From Runella sp. MFBS21 (GTDB lineage: Bacteria > Bacteroidota > Bacteroidia > Cytophagales > Spirosomataceae), in assembly GCF_029433105.1 (NCBI RefSeq), contig NZ_JARNTW010000002.1, positions 537,744-601,743 of the forward strand: a stretch of DNA of 64,000 nt, read 5' to 3'. This document shows positions 53,445-62,024 of this stretch, in pieces. How positions within the stretch are numbered: position 1 is the first letter of the stretch; each line of letters begins with the position of its first letter. Under the pieces are notes generated by a model. It worked only from the letters and a program-made list of their open reading frames with translations, did no database searches and was not told the DNA's origin. The position numbers were made by a program, and so were the translations under genes.

Positions 53445-54968
53445 TTACCAAAGACTAACTGAAGAATGAATACCCACCTGTGGAACCTTGATGGTAGCAG
53501 AGCTTGTAACGATTTTTTGAGATTGAAAACTTAAACCTAGCCGTATGTTTGGAATTTTGGGGTCTCGACTAAGCTGAATGAATCCAATTCCCCATACAAA
53601 ACTTCCTGAAATACGAGAATCAAGCTTTTGATGTAGATGATTGGTGAGGTAGTTGCTATAAGTCATTTGGAAGGGAACATCTGCCGAAAACCCAGCAGTG
53701 GCATAGGCTCCACGGCGACGTTGGTCGTAATTGAAACGACCTGATACAGTATTGAAGTGAACTTGTGGGAGGATTTGTAGGCCTTTCCATTTAAAATCTT
53801 CGACGGCTATCTTTAAATTTTCTTGTATTTCATAGGTCGAAAAATCCAGTGATTTGTATTGAATAAGCCCTTCAAACCAAATGGGCTTGTACCAATTGAG
53901 GCGCGTTATTTTGATACCTGCTGCATAGTTGAGGCAGGTAAATTGTGCTGGGAGAGCATTGGGGGTATTTTCGAGAGTAGGAGTAGGGAGAGTGAGACCC
54001 GGCAATTTGTATAAAAAAGCAGTAAATGTAGGCTCAAAGGTATATTTGTGTGTTTTTTTGATATATTCCCAAAAGTGCTGTTCTTCGGGACTTAATGAAT
54101 CTCCAAAGGTATTTTGAGCCTGACTTGCTATGAATTGGTGGGTAAGTGATGCACTAATTTTGCGGCTTTCTTTAATTGAACCTCGTGATGGATGGGGCTG
54201 CGTTTCTCCCTTCTGGAAAGATTTCCAAAGCATTGTGGCTTGTTTTTGTCGGGTATAAATACTGGGATGTTGGCCGGTCCAAGCATAAGGGCTTTGTTGA
54301 GTGATATTGGCATACTGTTTCCATATTTGGTTGAGTTCTTCAAGATTAATTTTTTTTTGATACATTATCCAAGTAGCGGTGGCATCAGCCTGAAACTCTT
54401 TCAGATATTGATAAAAGGCCGCTAAATTCACATATTTAGATTTATAGACTTTAATGGTATCGAGCATACCGCCGCGGAGGGTTTTGACACGATAGGTGTA
54501 GAATACTTCTCGATCATTTATTTTTTCAACCAATATTTGAGGAAAACGTTGGTCGTTGATATAATTTTTGTTGGCAGTATGCTGATGAAAATGATGGCTT
54601 ATTTCATGTGCCATAATGAACCGCTCCGCCCAAGGAGACCCCTTGCCCATTTTTTCCATAAAACTATTGCGATAGAGGATATACTTGTTTTTGTCACACA
54701 TAAGAGCTTTGGCATTGGCTGTGCAACCTACCTCAATCACATTCTGAATTTTTTCACCAACCAACTGCGCTAATTCTGTAACTACTTTAGTGGCTTCTTG
54801 CGAACTTCCAAAGGAATTGGAAATGTTGATACATTTACAATCCTCTTGGATTCGGGCTAGCAAGACAGCATTGCGCTCTTGTTCTGTAAGCTGTGACCAT
54901 CCGACGTTTGGTAAAAGTATCCATACAATAAATAAAGTGCCAAGTATTTTAAGAAATGAGCTTTTCAT
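53445..54968 (-). CDS. Exported HExxH metalloprotease fused to an outer-membrane-barrel-like domain
   Basis: 507 residues. Signal peptide 1-25. Zinc-protease core: HEISHHFHQH with HEISH at 121-125 and a likely third ligand, Glu191 in LKEFQADATATW (M48-type E-x-x-x-D pattern). Residues 40-90 contain four Cys that may form disulfides. From about 300 the protein turns into alternating strands (ITRLNWYKPIWFEGLIQY, LQILPQVHFNTVSGRF, AYATAGFSADVPF, GSFVWGIGFIQLS, GIHSSVSLW), ending with an aromatic Trp as outer-membrane barrels do. It lies 18 bp before the pseudo-matrixin gene. Substrate unknown. Confidence 0.82.
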   Translation of the reverse strand: MKSSFLKILGTLFIVWILLPNVGWSQLTEQERNAVLLARIQEDCKCINISNSFGSSQEATKVVTELAQLVGEKIQNVIEVGCTANAKALMCDKNKYILYRNSFMEKMGKGSPWAERFIMAHEISHHFHQHTANKNYINDQRFPQILVEKINDREVFYTYRVKTLRGGMLDTIKVYKSKYVNLAAFYQYLKEFQADATATWIMYQKKINLEELNQIWKQYANITQQSPYAWTGQHPSIYTRQKQATMLWKSFQKGETQPHPSRGSIKESRKISASLTHQFIASQAQNTFGDSLSPEEQHFWEYIKKTHKYTFEPTFTAFLYKLPGLTLPTPTLENTPNALPAQFTCLNYAAGIKITRLNWYKPIWFEGLIQYKSLDFSTYEIQENLKIAVEDFKWKGLQILPQVHFNTVSGRFNYDQRRRGAYATAGFSADVPFQMTYSNYLTNHLHQKLDSRISGSFVWGIGFIQLSRDPKIPNIRLGLSFQSQKIVTSSATIKVPQVGIHSSVSLW

Positions 54969-54997
54969 AGGTTAGGGTTTGAAAGTTGAGTTTGATT

Positions 54998-55648
54998 TCA
55001 GGGAGAAATGCGTTTGAGTTGGCCACGACCAGGTTCTTTTTCAATCCACTTATAGGAAATAGAATCGCAATCGAGCCGATAGCCCGTAGCTAGAGATACT
55101 AATTTGATTTTTTTAGCATTCACTATTTCTGGATCAGGATGGTAGATAGTGAGGACCTTGCTTTGATAAGTAAAATTATTAGGTTCGGAGCGAGGAGATT
55201 TAAACAATTGTAAGGTAATATTCTCAGAGATAGCCTCTTGGCCCTCGCCAAAGGCATTGTCTTGGTCAGGAATAATCACTTTTTCAATGTTTTTAGTTAA
55301 AAGAAGCGTTTCGGTATTTTGGGCATTCCACCATATCCATGTACCAATACCTACCATAATAACTACTGCGATTTGAGCGGCGTATTTGGTGACGAAATCT
55401 CGAACTCTTTCTATGGCTTTAACCTTAGTAATGACTGTTTGATGGTTATCAATAAAAGATAGCATTTCAGTCCGCATTTCTATTTCTTGAAAGCGCTGTT
55501 CATAGAATTTTTTAAATCCTAATTGATATTGTACCTGTTGATAAAAATTATCATCCACTGCCATTCGATGTTCAATTTGAGCATTTTCGTCGTCAGAAAG
55601 TGTGCCGTCTAGGTAAGCTTCTATTAGGTCGATATTATTTGGTTCCAT
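54998..55648 (-). CDS. Anti-sigma-factor-like membrane protein
   Basis: 216 residues from ATG 55648 (MEPNNIDLIEAYLDG...); a longer frame to 55699 is less likely. The first ~60 residues have the LIEAYLDGTLSDDENAQIEHR pattern of anti-sigma (zf-HC2/FecR-type) domains, without cysteines. One transmembrane segment lies at about 90-110 (IAVVIMVGIGTWIWW). The C-terminal periplasmic part is beta-rich and unrecognised. It overlaps the upstream sigma-like gene by 14 bp, as anti-sigma genes often do, and precedes the protease gene. Assignment is by pattern and context. Confidence 0.75.
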   Translation of the reverse strand: MEPNNIDLIEAYLDGTLSDDENAQIEHRMAVDDNFYQQVQYQLGFKKFYEQRFQEIEMRTEMLSFIDNHQTVITKVKAIERVRDFVTKYAAQIAVVIMVGIGTWIWWNAQNTETLLLTKNIEKVIIPDQDNAFGEGQEAISENITLQLFKSPRSEPNNFTYQSKVLTIYHPDPEIVNAKKIKLVSLATGYRLDCDSISYKWIEKEPGRGQLKRISP

Positions 55649-56663
55649 TGAGATTCCTTTTATCGTTAGATTGTTTTTTTTGAATTCTAGCAAGCTCAAT
55701 TTCTGCTTTCCTTCTGGCGACCTCTTTTTTTATGTATTCTTTTGTAAATAATGGATTTTGAAACCATTGGCTATTTTTGGAGAGTTTTTCTAAATTGTAT
55801 GCTACAAAATCTCGATAGCATTTTCTAAATTTATTTTCTGAAGATTTAGAGTTTTGATAATTCAAGCTTTCTCCTACTTTATGGATAATGCCAGTTTTTA
55901 AATGTAATAAATCTTGTGCATGAATCGGCTCATTACTAACAATAATATTGAAAAGTTTGAAACTGTCACGTAAAAAATCCTCGCATTGTTCACCTTTGGT
56001 GTTTTTTAGGGAAGCGTACAAAAAAGAGAAAAAACGACTAAGGTCTGTAGCGTTTACAATTAAGTCCCAACGAAATGCAATGTCATGTGATATTTTTTTT
56101 TGATGAGTTTTAGGCTTCCGAATCAATTGTTTTACAACAATTTTAGCAATACCGTCGATGTAAGTTCTGAGCGTAGAATAGAGTCTGAATTGCCGTTTTT
56201 TAATATTGTACAAAAAAATATTAAACACTTGCCTTTTTGCATCATCTATCAAGTCGTCCCAACTAGCAAAGTCACCTGGTGAATGACCGTAAGCTTTTTC
56301 GAGCTGAGCGTGTATTTCACAGGCTTTATATATATACCTGATAGTCGTACTTAGATGCTCTTCTATGGCCTCTTGCGGTGGCACTGCTTGAAGCTTCCGA
56401 AACCTTCTTAGCAAAGCTTGGTCTAGGGTATATTCTTTAATGGCATCCTCTAGCATGTCTTCATTGAAATAAGGATCTTTTTGGGCCCTTAATACCAGTG
56501 CAACTAAAGTGTCACGAGTAGCTGCTTTGGCTGTTTTGATAGGGAGATTATGTGCCATAGCATAGGATAAGACGATTTCTTTTTGTAAAGATTTGAATTT
56601 TTTTGAGGCTACATAGCCCTCTCTAATGGAGGCCAAAAGGTGGGTAATAGTGACTTGGCTCAT
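55635..56663 (-). CDS. Divergent sigma-factor-like protein
   Basis: 342 residues, no signal peptide. The middle contains DLIDDAKRQVFNIFLYNIKK and TLRTYIDGIAKIVVKQLIRK, which have the spacing and residues of sigma-70 region 2 (core binding and -10 contact). A later stretch, VSNEPIHAQDLLHLKTG and KVGESLNYQN with NKFRKCYRDFVAYN, could be a helix-turn-helix. The N-terminal ~110 residues and the basic C-terminus are unlike ordinary ECF factors. With the overlapping anti-sigma-like gene, a regulatory pair is likely, but I would not name it a sigma factor without a profile search. Confidence 0.6.
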   Translation of the reverse strand: MSQVTITHLLASIREGYVASKKFKSLQKEIVLSYAMAHNLPIKTAKAATRDTLVALVLRAQKDPYFNEDMLEDAIKEYTLDQALLRRFRKLQAVPPQEAIEEHLSTTIRYIYKACEIHAQLEKAYGHSPGDFASWDDLIDDAKRQVFNIFLYNIKKRQFRLYSTLRTYIDGIAKIVVKQLIRKPKTHQKKISHDIAFRWDLIVNATDLSRFFSFLYASLKNTKGEQCEDFLRDSFKLFNIIVSNEPIHAQDLLHLKTGIIHKVGESLNYQNSKSSENKFRKCYRDFVAYNLEKLSKNSQWFQNPLFTKEYIKKEVARRKAEIELARIQKKQSNDKRNLNGTK

Positions 56664-56755
56664 AGAATGTGTTGGATAAGAATTGTAGGGAGTTGCAATA
56701 TCTATAAAAATCTTTTCAGTATATTAGAGGGTCTGAAAAATATACCCAATAAAAT

Positions 56756-57244
56756 ATGAAGCAAGTAGCATATCTTCTGGCTTTGATTTTTTTCGTTAGT
56801 TCTTGTGATGTCCAAAAAGAAGGCGCGGAACCAATCCCAAAGCCTGTCACACCGCCAATTGTAGGGCAATGGAAAATGAAAAGCTACAAAGTAGACCCTC
56901 CTGTTTTGGGGATTATATCGGATTTGACAGGGGTACTCAATCCATGTATTCTGAAAGTTACGTTTCATTTTCGGGAAGACGGTACTACTACGTTACTAAA
57001 TGTACCCGCCGATTGTGAAGCTGATTTGGTAGGTATTGATTTGGATAAACAAGGAATTTCGAAATGGGAAATCAAAGACAAAAAACTTATTATTTCGAGT
57101 GATGATACTGGTCAAAAAAATGAATATGATTTTGTGGTAGAAGGTACAAAAATGACTTGGACCGAAAAACGAGAATTGCCGATTCCAGTAGAGTGGGGCG
57201 GAAATCAAAAAGTGAACACTATTCTCACTTTTGAAAAAATATAG
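56756..57244 (+). CDS. Small lipoprotein, lipocalin-like
   Basis: 162 residues. Lipobox FFVSSC (Cys17). After a Pro-rich linker comes GQWKMKSYKVDPP, a typical start of lipocalin-like beta barrels in Bacteroidota, followed by strands (CILKVTFHFREDGTTT, KLIISSDDTGQ, YDFVVEGTKMTWTEK). Ends in a strand. It is divergent from the sigma-like gene and followed by a terminator hairpin (57340-57370). Ligand unknown. Confidence 0.78.
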   Translation: MKQVAYLLALIFFVSSCDVQKEGAEPIPKPVTPPIVGQWKMKSYKVDPPVLGIISDLTGVLNPCILKVTFHFREDGTTTLLNVPADCEADLVGIDLDKQGISKWEIKDKKLIISSDDTGQKNEYDFVVEGTKMTWTEKRELPIPVEWGGNQKVNTILTFEKI

Positions 57245-57339
57245 GGTTGGTCGGGGATATTGATAAATAAGGCGGAGACCGAAAACTCTATAAATTCCCC
57301 TTTTTCAAAACTCAATAAGCACCTCCTTTCAAAGCTCGG

Positions 57340-57370
57340 AAGCTCAGTCTTCTGAGCTTTTATTATTTTT
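57340..57370 (+). terminator. Hairpin terminator
   Basis: AAGCTCAG, loop TCTT, CTGAGCTT, then TTTATTATTTTT. It ends the lipoprotein transcript and lies immediately before the epimerase gene. Confidence 0.75.
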
Positions 57371-57376
57371 GTGGCT

Positions 57377-58555
57377 ATGAATTTATCAGCTTACGCTCTT
57401 CAATATCGCAAAGACCTTTATCAGCGCTTGCTTCCATTTTGGTTGGAGTTTGGAATAGACCCTGTTTATGGAGGGTATTTTTGTGTAATCTCATCCAAAG
57501 GAGAGGTATGTACTTCTGACAAATGGATAGAATGGCACGCCCAGCAAGCATGGGCTTTTGCCAAGCTATATCAACAATCTTCGGACGCTCAATACTTAAA
57601 GTGTGCTTCCCAAGGGGCAGATTTTTTGTTGCAATATGGCATGGATGCTAAAGAAAATTGGTGGGCTATAGTCGATTGCATGGGGCATGGAGTGAGTGAA
57701 GTTGTAGATGCCAAAGCAGAAGCGGCGGCGGTATCGTGCTGGAGTATATTGTACCAAATCACTCAAGACGAGATATATGCCGAGAGTGCCAAAAAAACGT
57801 TGACCAAGGCTTTTCGTAAACGTGAAAAAAGACTCCAAAAACGAGCCGATGATGTGATGGCGGGCAGGTATCTGAAAAATATCAGTGAGTTGAGTGCTTT
57901 GGCGAAGGCGCTAGTAGGTGCCAAACAAATCATCGGCGAAAAAATATTTAAAGAAAAAGCCGAGCAGCTATTTCAGGAATTGATGAAGCACTTTTGGGAG
58001 CCTCGTGCCGATATTCTTCTCGAAAATGTATTTTCGGAAGGGGGATATTCTGACTGCTTAGAAGGGCGGCATATTCATCCTGGAAGAGTGTTTGAGGCTT
58101 TTAATGCCTTTTATGAATTGACCAAAATCACTAACAAAAGACGCATCAGACAACAATTGGCGCAGCATGTGGCCTACCTTGCCGAAACCACTTGGGACGA
58201 AGCTTATGGAGGTTATTTTGGTTGGTTGGATGTAAAAAGTATGCCTCCTACGCAGCCCGAGGCGTATTATAAATACGCTTGGGTGCAGTTGGAAGCAACT
58301 ACGGCTCTACTGCGAGCTTATCAAGTACTTAATGACCGCACACTTCTCAAACATTGGCAGCGTGTCAATGATTATATGTGGCAGCATTTTGCCGACAACT
58401 CCAAGGAAGGGGAGTGGGTGGGGGTATTGAGCCGCCACGGTGAGCCGCTTTTTGGGGTGAAAGCTACTTCCGAAAAAAGTGCTTTCTATCCCGTTAAAAA
58501 TTTGCTCGAAAGTGCTGATTTGTTAGAAATACTTCAGGATGTAAATACTCCGTGA
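57377..58555 (+). CDS. AGE-family sugar 2-epimerase (N-acylglucosamine 2-epimerase type)
   Basis: 392 residues from ATG 57377; a GTG two codons earlier is possible. The family has an (alpha/alpha)6 barrel and epimerises C2 of N-acetylglucosamine, cellobiose or mannose. Visible are PFWLEFGIDPVYGGYFC, EWHAQQAWAFAKLYQ, the EGRHIHPGRVFEAF segment that contains catalytic His and Glu-type residues of the family, and YKYAWVQLEAT. With the sialidase at the other end of the window it could fit sialic acid use, but they are 55 kb apart; the substrate is open. Confidence 0.85.
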   Translation: MNLSAYALQYRKDLYQRLLPFWLEFGIDPVYGGYFCVISSKGEVCTSDKWIEWHAQQAWAFAKLYQQSSDAQYLKCASQGADFLLQYGMDAKENWWAIVDCMGHGVSEVVDAKAEAAAVSCWSILYQITQDEIYAESAKKTLTKAFRKREKRLQKRADDVMAGRYLKNISELSALAKALVGAKQIIGEKIFKEKAEQLFQELMKHFWEPRADILLENVFSEGGYSDCLEGRHIHPGRVFEAFNAFYELTKITNKRRIRQQLAQHVAYLAETTWDEAYGGYFGWLDVKSMPPTQPEAYYKYAWVQLEATTALLRAYQVLNDRTLLKHWQRVNDYMWQHFADNSKEGEWVGVLSRHGEPLFGVKATSEKSAFYPVKNLLESADLLEILQDVNTP

Positions 58556-58569
58556 TTAAACATATATCC

Positions 58570-60249
58570 CTAAAAAGTCACTTTGCGCTGAGTGTCTAGA
58601 AGCTGACTTTTGCCATTTTTTCGTAATAATACATACATATTGTATTCTCCTGCTGCTACCGATGCCCGATTAAAACCTGCGCTAAAGCCCTTATCCCAAT
58701 ACCATCCTCTTCTGATAAAAGTTTTGAGTGGTAAGGCTTGCTGTATGCCCGCACACATATACGTATGGGTCAATGATGATAAGATAATATAAGCCCCGTC
58801 GTCAAAGCCGTGGGTAGGTCTGATGAAATCTTGGGTATAAAGTATCTGTAGATTATTCCCCACAAAATAGACCGAATCAAGCGCAAAAATTTGGTCTTGG
58901 ACAGGTACCAGCGGAAAGGTGAGTTCTCGCAGGAAAAACAAATCAGGTTGATATAGTTTTTGTAAACGTAAAAAATCTTGACCCGTCAAATCAAACATTT
59001 TCAGACCCAGCAAATCCTCATTGTACATAGAATTAAATTCTTGAGCCACAGCTGCACGCCGGTTGTTGACGGCAGGAGCGATAGCGTAGTACAAAACCAA
59101 CAAGTTGAAAAAAAGGCTCATGGCCACTAAGCTCGGCAATACCCATTTTTTGGGTTTGGACAAATGACTAATCACCAAAAGGAAAGCTGATAAAATACCC
59201 CAAGTAGGATACATTCGATAGCGTCCTTTAAACATCCCAATAAGTCCGTCACCTTCCGCTCGCTTATAGACTACCCCCAAGGCAGACAAGCAGACAAACA
59301 GAAATAAAAACAAAGCAAATAGCTCTACTTGGTTGAAGGACAGAGGCTTGTTTTTTTTGAATAAGCCTACAATTTTGGGCGTGATAAACCACAGCATTGT
59401 GGCTATTAAGACGGCTCCCCAGCCTACCGACAGCCACATTGCAGGTGAAGTAGGAGCATAAGCATCAAAGTTGACAGACGATCCAATAAAAGCCAAAAAG
59501 CAACTCAGGGCATGGAGGTAATTGGAGGGTTGGGTGAAGTCCAGGCCACTAGGCGAAGCATGTGCGCGCGTAAGCGCATAAAGGAGCATCGTAAATACAA
59601 AACCGCCTAGGGTATAAACCGCTTCGCGCCAGCGCTGAGTAACTAAAAAAAGCAATATGCCAATCAGAAACGTAAGGAGGCCATTGCCATAAGTGAATGT
59701 TGCTAAAAATGAGAAAAGTAACGCCCAATAAAGAGACCTTATGGAGGATTTAGCATAAAAATAGCCAGCTGCCATCACAAAAAACAACAATCCAAAATTG
59801 CCAAGCGAGCTTGTTCCCCAAAATATATTTTCGAATGAATGTACATTCAATACAATCCAACAGACTGGAATAAAATAAAAAAGTGGTAAGGCGTTTTTAT
59901 TGAAAATTTGATACACAAACACTAATTGGCCTATCCAAAGTAGGTTGCTAATCATCATCAAAGACTTGAAATTGACAGTACCCGTCAGAAAGTAAGACAG
60001 CAAAACTACCGTACGCGTAAATACAATCCGGTGCTCGGGAAAGCCCACCGTGAGCCAATCGAGTTTTTCGCGCCAAGTGATAGCATGTTGCCATTGCTCC
60101 ACGATTTGCAGCACGTGGATGTCGTCATATGCCACGTAATTGACGTTGAGGGCAATCGACCCAAAAAACAACCCATACAGTACCAAAGGCAATAAACAAA
60201 GAGCTATGATAAGGTAGCGGTTTTGGAAGAGACGTTCAAAATAAGCCAT
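58570..60249 (-). CDS. Polytopic membrane protein, glycosyltransferase-like fold
   Basis: 559 residues with about 10-11 transmembrane segments in the first ~400 residues and a soluble C-terminal domain. The second loop contains a YDDIHVLQIVE motif and the FPEHRIVFTR stretch, features reminiscent of GT-C enzymes whose acidic pair sits in the first loop. The C-terminal part ends with strands and a basic tail. Alone between genes on opposite strands. Substrate unknown. Confidence 0.75.
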   Translation of the reverse strand: MAYFERLFQNRYLIIALCLLPLVLYGLFFGSIALNVNYVAYDDIHVLQIVEQWQHAITWREKLDWLTVGFPEHRIVFTRTVVLLSYFLTGTVNFKSLMMISNLLWIGQLVFVYQIFNKNALPLFYFIPVCWIVLNVHSFENIFWGTSSLGNFGLLFFVMAAGYFYAKSSIRSLYWALLFSFLATFTYGNGLLTFLIGILLFLVTQRWREAVYTLGGFVFTMLLYALTRAHASPSGLDFTQPSNYLHALSCFLAFIGSSVNFDAYAPTSPAMWLSVGWGAVLIATMLWFITPKIVGLFKKNKPLSFNQVELFALFLFLFVCLSALGVVYKRAEGDGLIGMFKGRYRMYPTWGILSAFLLVISHLSKPKKWVLPSLVAMSLFFNLLVLYYAIAPAVNNRRAAVAQEFNSMYNEDLLGLKMFDLTGQDFLRLQKLYQPDLFFLRELTFPLVPVQDQIFALDSVYFVGNNLQILYTQDFIRPTHGFDDGAYIILSSLTHTYMCAGIQQALPLKTFIRRGWYWDKGFSAGFNRASVAAGEYNMYVLLRKNGKSQLLDTQRKVTF

Positions 60250-60354
60250 ATATTAAGTTTCTGACCGCTAAAATTAGTAAGTTAGTGGGCGTTTCTTGGT
60301 ATTAGCTGCCGTAATTGTTCAATTTTGATTCGTAATTTGTTGACTATCAATAAA

Positions 60355-61452
60355 ATGAAATATCTCTCCTACTTACTTGGATTGCTATCTTTTGTTTCTG
60401 TGGCACAAAACCCCTATTTATCTCTTCAAAACGACCAACTAAGCCTCACTCCTCAAGGGGCTTCGTTTTTGGCCAAACTCCCACTTCATTGTATTCAAGT
60501 AGAATATCCTAACAAGACAGGACATTCGATAGAAGCCGAAGCAGATGCAAAAATGACGCCCAAAGAATTGCATCCTGCTTTTTATGGGTGTTTGGATTGG
60601 CACTCTTCGGTGCACGGACATTGGATGCTGGTGAAGTTGTTGAAAAATTTCAAAAATTTGCCCGAAGAAGCTGAAATTCGGAAGGTTTTGGCCGAAAGTT
60701 TTGGGGCCGACAAAATGAAAGCCGAAGCAGCGTATTTTACAAAATACAAGCTCTCGCGTACTTTCGAGCGTACGTATGGCTGGGCGTGGCTGTTGAAATT
60801 GGACGAAGAACTTTATACTTGGGATGACCCCCAAGCCCGTGAATGGCATCAAAATTTACGCCCGCTCACGGAGCAAATCGTAAATCTCTGGACGGCATTT
60901 TTGCCAAAACAAACCTACCCTAATCGTACAGGGGTGCATCCAAATACTGCCTTTGGGCTGGTGTTTGCGTTGGATTATGCTCGTACGGTCAAAAACACAA
61001 ATTTTGAAAAACAAATAGTAGAGAAAGCCAAATACTTTTATCTCAACAATACCAACGCCCCTGCTATTCAGGAACCTGATGGCTCAGATTTCTTGTCGCC
61101 AAGTTTGGAAGTGGCCGATTTGATGCGGCGCATTTTGCCCCAAGCCGATTTTCTGAAATGGTTCAATGGATTTATGCCAGCGGCAGGTCTCAAAAATATT
61201 GCTCAACCGCCCGTGGTGAGCGATCGCAGTGATATGCAGATTATTCACCTCGATGGCTTGTCGCTGAGTAGAGCGTGGTGTATGAAAGGAATTGCGAAAG
61301 CATTGCCGCTGAACGACCCGCGTAGAGCACAGTTGCTCAAAAGCGCCCAAAATTTTATCAATCTCACTTTGCCCCAAATTGCCAGTGGCGAATACGGCGG
61401 AGAGCATTGGCTAGGCTCATTTGCAGTTTATGCTTTGAGTCAAAACCAATAA
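60355..61452 (+). CDS. DUF2891-family exported protein
   Basis: 365 residues from ATG 60355, which gives a signal peptide (LSYLLGLLSFVSVAQ); the earlier frame to 60325 lacks one. The mature domain is helical (alpha-toroid-like) with LHPAFYGCLDWHSSVHGHWML, NRTGVHPNTAFGLVFALDYAR, PDGSDFLSPSLEVADLMRR and QASGEYGGEHWLGSFA-like end motifs, which match the DUF2891 family. Conserved His and Asp residues suggest an enzyme, but the family's reaction is not known to me. Divergent from the polytopic membrane gene. Confidence 0.82.
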   Translation: MKYLSYLLGLLSFVSVAQNPYLSLQNDQLSLTPQGASFLAKLPLHCIQVEYPNKTGHSIEAEADAKMTPKELHPAFYGCLDWHSSVHGHWMLVKLLKNFKNLPEEAEIRKVLAESFGADKMKAEAAYFTKYKLSRTFERTYGWAWLLKLDEELYTWDDPQAREWHQNLRPLTEQIVNLWTAFLPKQTYPNRTGVHPNTAFGLVFALDYARTVKNTNFEKQIVEKAKYFYLNNTNAPAIQEPDGSDFLSPSLEVADLMRRILPQADFLKWFNGFMPAAGLKNIAQPPVVSDRSDMQIIHLDGLSLSRAWCMKGIAKALPLNDPRRAQLLKSAQNFINLTLPQIASGEYGGEHWLGSFAVYALSQNQ

Positions 61453-61458
61453 GTAGCG

Positions 61459-61950
61459 CTAATACACAGCTTGGTAGTTTATCTCCAAATCCTGCTTCTC
61501 CCATTTGCCTTGGGTGATGTGAATAGGGTTGAGGTTCATGGCATCGTCAAAGAGATTGGCGTACAATCCTTTGTCTTCTTTGACAAATACCGAATAATAA
61601 CCTGGAGCCAAGCCAACGCAAAAATTTCCCTTCTTATCAGATTTCACTTTTTTGATAAGCTTTGTCTGAATATTCTTATAAAATATCCCTTCTTCGTTTG
61701 TCTCGGCTTGTTTAGAAGAGGTAAGTTCATAGACATAAATCTCCCGAATTACGGGTGTGCCTGTCACCCCACGGCTTGGTGCGTCGGGAGAAGGCATGAG
61801 ATTGCCGGCTTTCCAAATTACTTTTCCTTTCAAACCTTGTTTGAAGCTTTTCTTTTGGGCTTGTGTGTCAATGTCCATACACAACAAGAATCCTAGAACA
61901 AGAAAATTGAAAAGCATAGTGTCATATGAGAAGAGAGAAACCCATTTCAT
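61459..61950 (-). CDS. Exported protein with carboxypeptidase-regulatory-like domain
   Basis: 163 residues; ATG 61950 or ATG 61917 (LFNFLVLGFLLCMD... signal) are both possible. The mature part begins KSFKQGLKGKVIWKAGNLMP and continues to KKGNFCVGLAPGYYSVFVKED, the pattern of CarboxypepD_reg-like beta sandwiches. No enzyme residues evident. It is convergent with the DUF2891 gene (6 bp apart). Confidence 0.75.
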   Translation of the reverse strand: MKWVSLFSYDTMLFNFLVLGFLLCMDIDTQAQKKSFKQGLKGKVIWKAGNLMPSPDAPSRGVTGTPVIREIYVYELTSSKQAETNEEGIFYKNIQTKLIKKVKSDKKGNFCVGLAPGYYSVFVKEDKGLYANLFDDAMNLNPIHITQGKWEKQDLEINYQAVY

Positions 61951-62024
61951 AAAGATAGGACAATATATTAGGTCAATTCTATGATTGGTGCGTATTTTAC
62001 TTTATACTAATGACCCTTGAACAT

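Noticed and set aside
57364-57371. TATTTTTG box just before the epimerase ATG as a promoter for a leaderless message
   Set aside because: No TTG at the right distance, and it overlaps the T-rich tail of the preceding terminator.
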